Assembly (NCBI RefSeq): GCF_021389975.1
Contig: NZ_CP089981.1
Coordinates: 383,501-447,500 of the forward strand
From: Fulvivirga ulvae
GTDB lineage: Bacteria; Bacteroidota; Bacteroidia; Cytophagales; Cyclobacteriaceae
Length of the DNA stretch: 64,000 nucleotides
Direction of reading: 5' to 3'
Notes under the pieces: model-generated
What the model was told of the DNA's origin: nothing
What the model saw: the letters and a program-made list of their open reading frames with translations, nothing else
Database searches by the model: none
Translations under genes and position numbers: made by a program
Shown: positions 58,994 to 64,000 of the stretch, piece by piece
Position numbering within the stretch: the stretch's first letter is position 1
Layout: each line of letters opens with the position of its first letter

Positions 58994-61735
58994 TTAGAAT
59001 GTTATCACTTTAAAGGTATCACCGGAAATTGTATATACATGATGCTTTTTGGTAGTATCAAAATAAATAAGTGCAATCTCCTGCTCACTATCGAATGGTC
59101 TGGAGTTAATAAGCTGTCCTTCTTTATTATAAATGTAGGTAAAGCTCTGGGCCACATCCGTAACAGCATATATTTTATGATCTGATCCCAAGTCATAATA
59201 CTGAACGTTAAGGTGATCGGAGCTCAGGTAATCCTTAGCTAATATTTCCTGGCTATCCGGGGTAAGCAATACAAGCCTGGTCAGATCCTGCCGTGAGATT
59301 ATATAATTTTTTCCAAGCGCATCCGGGACTAATTGAAATCTGGTATCCTTTGCGGGTTTATAAAGCTGCTCCGTACTTAAAACTTTTCCATTGAGGTTAA
59401 AGTTAATTAATCTACCTTCCTTACTGAGTACAGTAATTATTGTTTTTTCAAAATCAGAGCCAATATTAATAAAAGGATTGGTGCCTATACGCGCATCGAG
59501 TTGTAGCGGAAACCCAGGCATCATCTCCCCTCTCCTATTCATTATGTTTATCACACCATCCTGTTGTATCGCTACCATACAGTCTTTCGCTCTTACCCTG
59601 AGATGAAAAGGTTTTACCGCCAGTTTGCCTGTAAGTTCTCTGGGGTTCCAGCCTTCCAGACTAACGCCATCTTTATTATATAAGTACAAATTACCACGTT
59701 CATCAGCCAGGAAAAATCGATATCTCTTACTTTTATCATAGTCTACAACCGAAGCATATTTAAGATTTGCATCAACCGTTACAGGATAACCATCAATATA
59801 GTTACCCAGTCTGTCAACAATATGCAGCGCGGACCTGGTTGCAAAGAAATACTGAAGTTTACCATTTTTATAGTAATCAACTTGTTCAATATCAGATATA
59901 ATAGGCTGCCCTAATGAATCTTTCCATAGCACATTTCCATCCTGAGCTATAAGTATAAAATTATATGCGGAATCCTGAACAGCAACCTCCAGACTACCAT
60001 CAACATGATTTTTCACTACATATGGTTTTGTAACAATCTTGTTGTTTAATGATGCACTTTTCAATGCCTCATATGATTGCTTCTCTTTTATTACAGGTTG
60101 CTCCTCGTACTGAATTGCAATACTCGTGTAAAAACTTTCATCAAGCTTACTAAACTGAATAGATCCCAAATCAAAGCTTTTAATCTGACCTGTATACTTT
60201 ATAGCAAATTCCTTCCATCTGGGATCAAGCTCATCAACAATATCCTCCCAAATCCTTCTTGTATTGAAGATCACAGAAACATTCGACTCTTCAAGATTAC
60301 CTTCTAAAAACTTATTGAATGCAACTGAACGTCCCCACGTGTTTTCATTCTCTATATCTTCTATAAGGCTTTTGAGCGTTAACATACTATTACCTATCAC
60401 AATATAGTCTCCTAATAACATAAAATAGCATTCGTTAAACCCATCGAATAAGGATCCAAAAGCCTGTTTTGGAAAATCAACTACCTCTAATTCCCTAATC
60501 TCATAAGTAGAAAAGTACTCTACGTAAACAGAATCCCCATTTGCCTGAGCCAAAGACTCCGAGAATGTGTTAAACTGATTTAGAGCCTCCTGAGCATCGC
60601 TTGTATGAATAAATGCCAGTTTCTCTTCACCGGAACCCCTAAAAGCTTCTAACTGAACCAAACTGAGACCATTCCCCATCCAGCCATACAAATCAGAAAA
60701 ACTAAAACTGTACTGTTGTTCAAATTTATTTCGAGCGGACAAAAAGTTGGGAGCACTGTTCTTCCAGTAATTAACCAATTCTTTATGCCACTGCTCACCA
60801 TCCGAAACCCCAAAACGATAAACAGTTGCGGCCCTGTTAGGAATGTAATATTTAAGACTGCTCTTTATGGGCGTCTGTGCTTTAAAAGTACTTAAAAAAT
60901 CAGATCTTGCATCTGAAAGGGTAAACCCATTCAACAATATTTTAGCATCTGAAACATCCAAATCAAAAAAAGTGGATTTACTGAATGCCCCCAATTCTTT
61001 TATAGATTTTCTATGTTCAGCGCCCATAAATGAACTCAGCCACAGGGAAGCTGATTCCATATTTATATAAATATTCCCATCGTCATTAGCCAATTTCGGC
61101 ATATCATAAAGTAGGGCATTGTTAAGTTTAAAACCACTCTTAAAGCCATCATTTACCAAACGAACAACGTCCTCTACCAAAAAGGAAGTAAAACTTCCTA
61201 CAAAAACGTTTTTATTAATGAAGTAAGTAAACGTGTGATCTTTTGATATTAACTCTGATATCTTAAAATCCTGATAAGTTCTTTCTGAAAACCTGACATT
61301 GGGATTATCCTTGAAATAATCTAATAATTTGCCAGCCGTGCGCTGATTCTTCTCCTCGCTAAAATCTATATAAAATATAAAATCAAAGTCATTTTTTTCA
61401 GTAACGTGCATGGATATCAGGTTATTCTGTTGCAAGAGATTGGCAACACTACCCGACTCAACGCTATCCAAGGCAGCAAGATCCGCTTGTATGTTTTTAA
61501 ATGCTTCTATACTCTTCAGAGAGTTCCATAAAGAAGTTTCAAGAAGGTCATTCCAGGATGCAACCGCGTTCTTAGATTCAAAAACCAACACTGCATTACC
61601 CGGCACATTATTCCATAAACCTGTGGATTCACTGCTGTACCATTTCTCATAAAGCAAATAACCCGCTATGAGTAAAATTATTCCGATGGTGATGACTATT
61701 GCTGTTTTTCTCACAAAGTTCTTATTTTCCCGCAA
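58994..61735 (-). CDS. large membrane-anchored protein, DUF3352-like plus beta-propeller
   Basis: 913 residues. The start codon is TTG at 61735; a GTG at 61714 (VRKTAIVITIGIILLIAGYL) is an alternative. One transmembrane helix near residues 12-28 is followed by LWNNVPGNAVLVFESKNAVA, the N-terminal element shared with the 1.5-5 kb proteins. The second half (about 590-913) has repeated blades with phrases NGKLQYFFATRSALHIVDRL, DERGNLYLYNKDG and KEGRLINFNLNGKVL, like a WD/PQQ-type propeller. No catalytic residue is seen. It lies 9 bases upstream of an MscS gene. A role in envelope tension or protein quality is only a guess. Confidence 0.75.
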   Translation of the reverse strand: MRENKNFVRKTAIVITIGIILLIAGYLLYEKWYSSESTGLWNNVPGNAVLVFESKNAVASWNDLLETSLWNSLKSIEAFKNIQADLAALDSVESGSVANLLQQNNLISMHVTEKNDFDFIFYIDFSEEKNQRTAGKLLDYFKDNPNVRFSERTYQDFKISELISKDHTFTYFINKNVFVGSFTSFLVEDVVRLVNDGFKSGFKLNNALLYDMPKLANDDGNIYINMESASLWLSSFMGAEHRKSIKELGAFSKSTFFDLDVSDAKILLNGFTLSDARSDFLSTFKAQTPIKSSLKYYIPNRAATVYRFGVSDGEQWHKELVNYWKNSAPNFLSARNKFEQQYSFSFSDLYGWMGNGLSLVQLEAFRGSGEEKLAFIHTSDAQEALNQFNTFSESLAQANGDSVYVEYFSTYEIRELEVVDFPKQAFGSLFDGFNECYFMLLGDYIVIGNSMLTLKSLIEDIENENTWGRSVAFNKFLEGNLEESNVSVIFNTRRIWEDIVDELDPRWKEFAIKYTGQIKSFDLGSIQFSKLDESFYTSIAIQYEEQPVIKEKQSYEALKSASLNNKIVTKPYVVKNHVDGSLEVAVQDSAYNFILIAQDGNVLWKDSLGQPIISDIEQVDYYKNGKLQYFFATRSALHIVDRLGNYIDGYPVTVDANLKYASVVDYDKSKRYRFFLADERGNLYLYNKDGVSLEGWNPRELTGKLAVKPFHLRVRAKDCMVAIQQDGVINIMNRRGEMMPGFPLQLDARIGTNPFINIGSDFEKTIITVLSKEGRLINFNLNGKVLSTEQLYKPAKDTRFQLVPDALGKNYIISRQDLTRLVLLTPDSQEILAKDYLSSDHLNVQYYDLGSDHKIYAVTDVAQSFTYIYNKEGQLINSRPFDSEQEIALIYFDTTKKHHVYTISGDTFKVITF

Positions 61736-61791
61736 AGTAATATAAAAAAGGCTTAAATGCAGAATTGAAAAACATTAATAGGTATATAAAA

Positions 61792-61822
61792 CAAAAAACC
61801 CTGTCTGATATAGACAGGGTTT
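61792..61822 (-). terminator. rRNA operon terminator
   Basis: AAACCCTGTCT (61796-61806) and AGACAGGGTTT (61812-61822) form an 11-bp stem with a 5-base loop, about 12 bases after the 5S 3' end; read leftward a run of T follows. Confidence 0.9.
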
Positions 61823-61833
61823 AGTTGATAAAG

Positions 61834-61944
61834 TCTGGCAACGACCTACTCTCCCACATGTTATTGCAGTACCATTGGCGCTGTAGGGCTTAACTTCTCT
61901 GTTCGGAATGGAAAGAGGTGGACCCCTACGCTATAGTCACCATA
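61834..61944 (-). rRNA. rrf: 5S ribosomal RNA
   Basis: The reverse complement contains the conserved 5S core: TTCCGAACAGAGAAGTTAAG, then GCGCCAATGGTACTGC and GGGAGAGTAGGTCG. TGGTGAC and GTTGCCA form the terminal helix. About 111 nt; ends are approximate to a few bases. Confidence 0.95.
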
Positions 61945-62114
61945 AAATCGTAATGGCTGGCCTGTTAGCCTGTCCCGATAATATCGGGATCACCATAAAA
62001 GCTTCGGTATCTCTACCCGGTGAATGCTGAACATTTTCAACAACACCCTTATTTCTTTTAGTCTCATCGACTAATCATGACATATTGTTGTGAAAGAATA
62101 ACGGGCATAGGCCC
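61945..62114. other. 23S-5S spacer
   Basis: About 170 bases between the two rRNAs, without tRNA. It contains the palindrome TCCCGAtaataTCGGGA near 61973-61989, similar to one inside the repeat element at 31677-31831. Confidence 0.6.

Positions 62115-64000
<1,886 letters not shown>

Overview
The window looks like chromosomal DNA of a Bacteroidota bacterium, most likely a marine or soil member of the Cytophagales (Fulvivirga/Marivirga-like). Reasons: a secreted esterase with a C-terminal type IX secretion sorting domain, many SusD-free lipoproteins and beta-barrel proteins, few Shine-Dalgarno sequences, candidate promoters of the Bacteroidota form TAnnTTTG, a Bacteroidota-type rRNA operon end and a HppD/HmgA/Fah tyrosine pathway of the Bacteroidota type. 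The genus is an inference; no 16S rRNA lies in the window.

Layout. 0-0.85 kb: a decayed small gene and a possible tiny membrane ORF. 0.85-5.7 kb: a run of envelope proteins (lipoprotein, two large proteins of a DUF3352/DUF4836-like type, a beta-barrel). 5.7-11 kb: Crp-type regulator, quinone reductase, VOC protein, GlxA/AraC regulator, SDR and polyprenyl synthase. 11-16.8 kb: a translationally coupled hydrolase-MscS-CorA operon, an NTF2-like protein and two convergent L,D-transpeptidases. 17-23.4 kb: a tight leftward operon of a retropepsin-like RimB protease, RimK ligase, AspA/AstE-like deacylase, a 1000-residue P-loop ATPase and an MscS channel. 23.4-33.8 kb: accessory-type region with single genes (DUF2911, Omp85 barrel, AraC, epoxide hydrolase, DinB, rhomboid, MepB, DUF1835, VOC, NYN-LOTUS) and several short dispersed hairpin repeats. 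34-40.3 kb: leftward tyrosine/homogentisate catabolic operon gdh-hmgA-(four-helix-bundle ORF)-hppD-fahA-flavin reductase, with a divergent Lrp/AsnC regulator. 41-46.3 kb: valS, lpxB, queD, hldD. 46.4-54.1 kb: decayed small gene, TPR-histidine kinase, T9SS esterase, histidine-rich protein, OmpA lipoprotein, dienoyl-CoA reductase-like SDR. 54.4-57.4 kb: bioF-bioD-bioA. 57.4-61.7 kb: a large MscS and a 913-residue envelope protein. 61.8 kb to the end: 5S rRNA and the 3' two thirds of 23S rRNA, read leftward.

The candidate system with most novelty is the 17.0-23.3 kb operon. RimK-type ATP-grasp ligases add glutamate tails, the AspA/AstE fold belongs to the M14 carboxypeptidase clan that can remove such tails, and RimB is a protease-like partner. 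Joined to a giant ATPase and a mechanosensitive channel, this could be a reversible peptide- or glutamate-tagging system linked to the envelope; this reading is inference. A second point of interest is a four-helix-bundle (23S-IVS/S23-type) ORF bracketed by inverted GAAGTCCGAAG-type tracts and sitting inside the homogentisate operon. Three MscS-family channels occur in the window, each next to a different envelope module.
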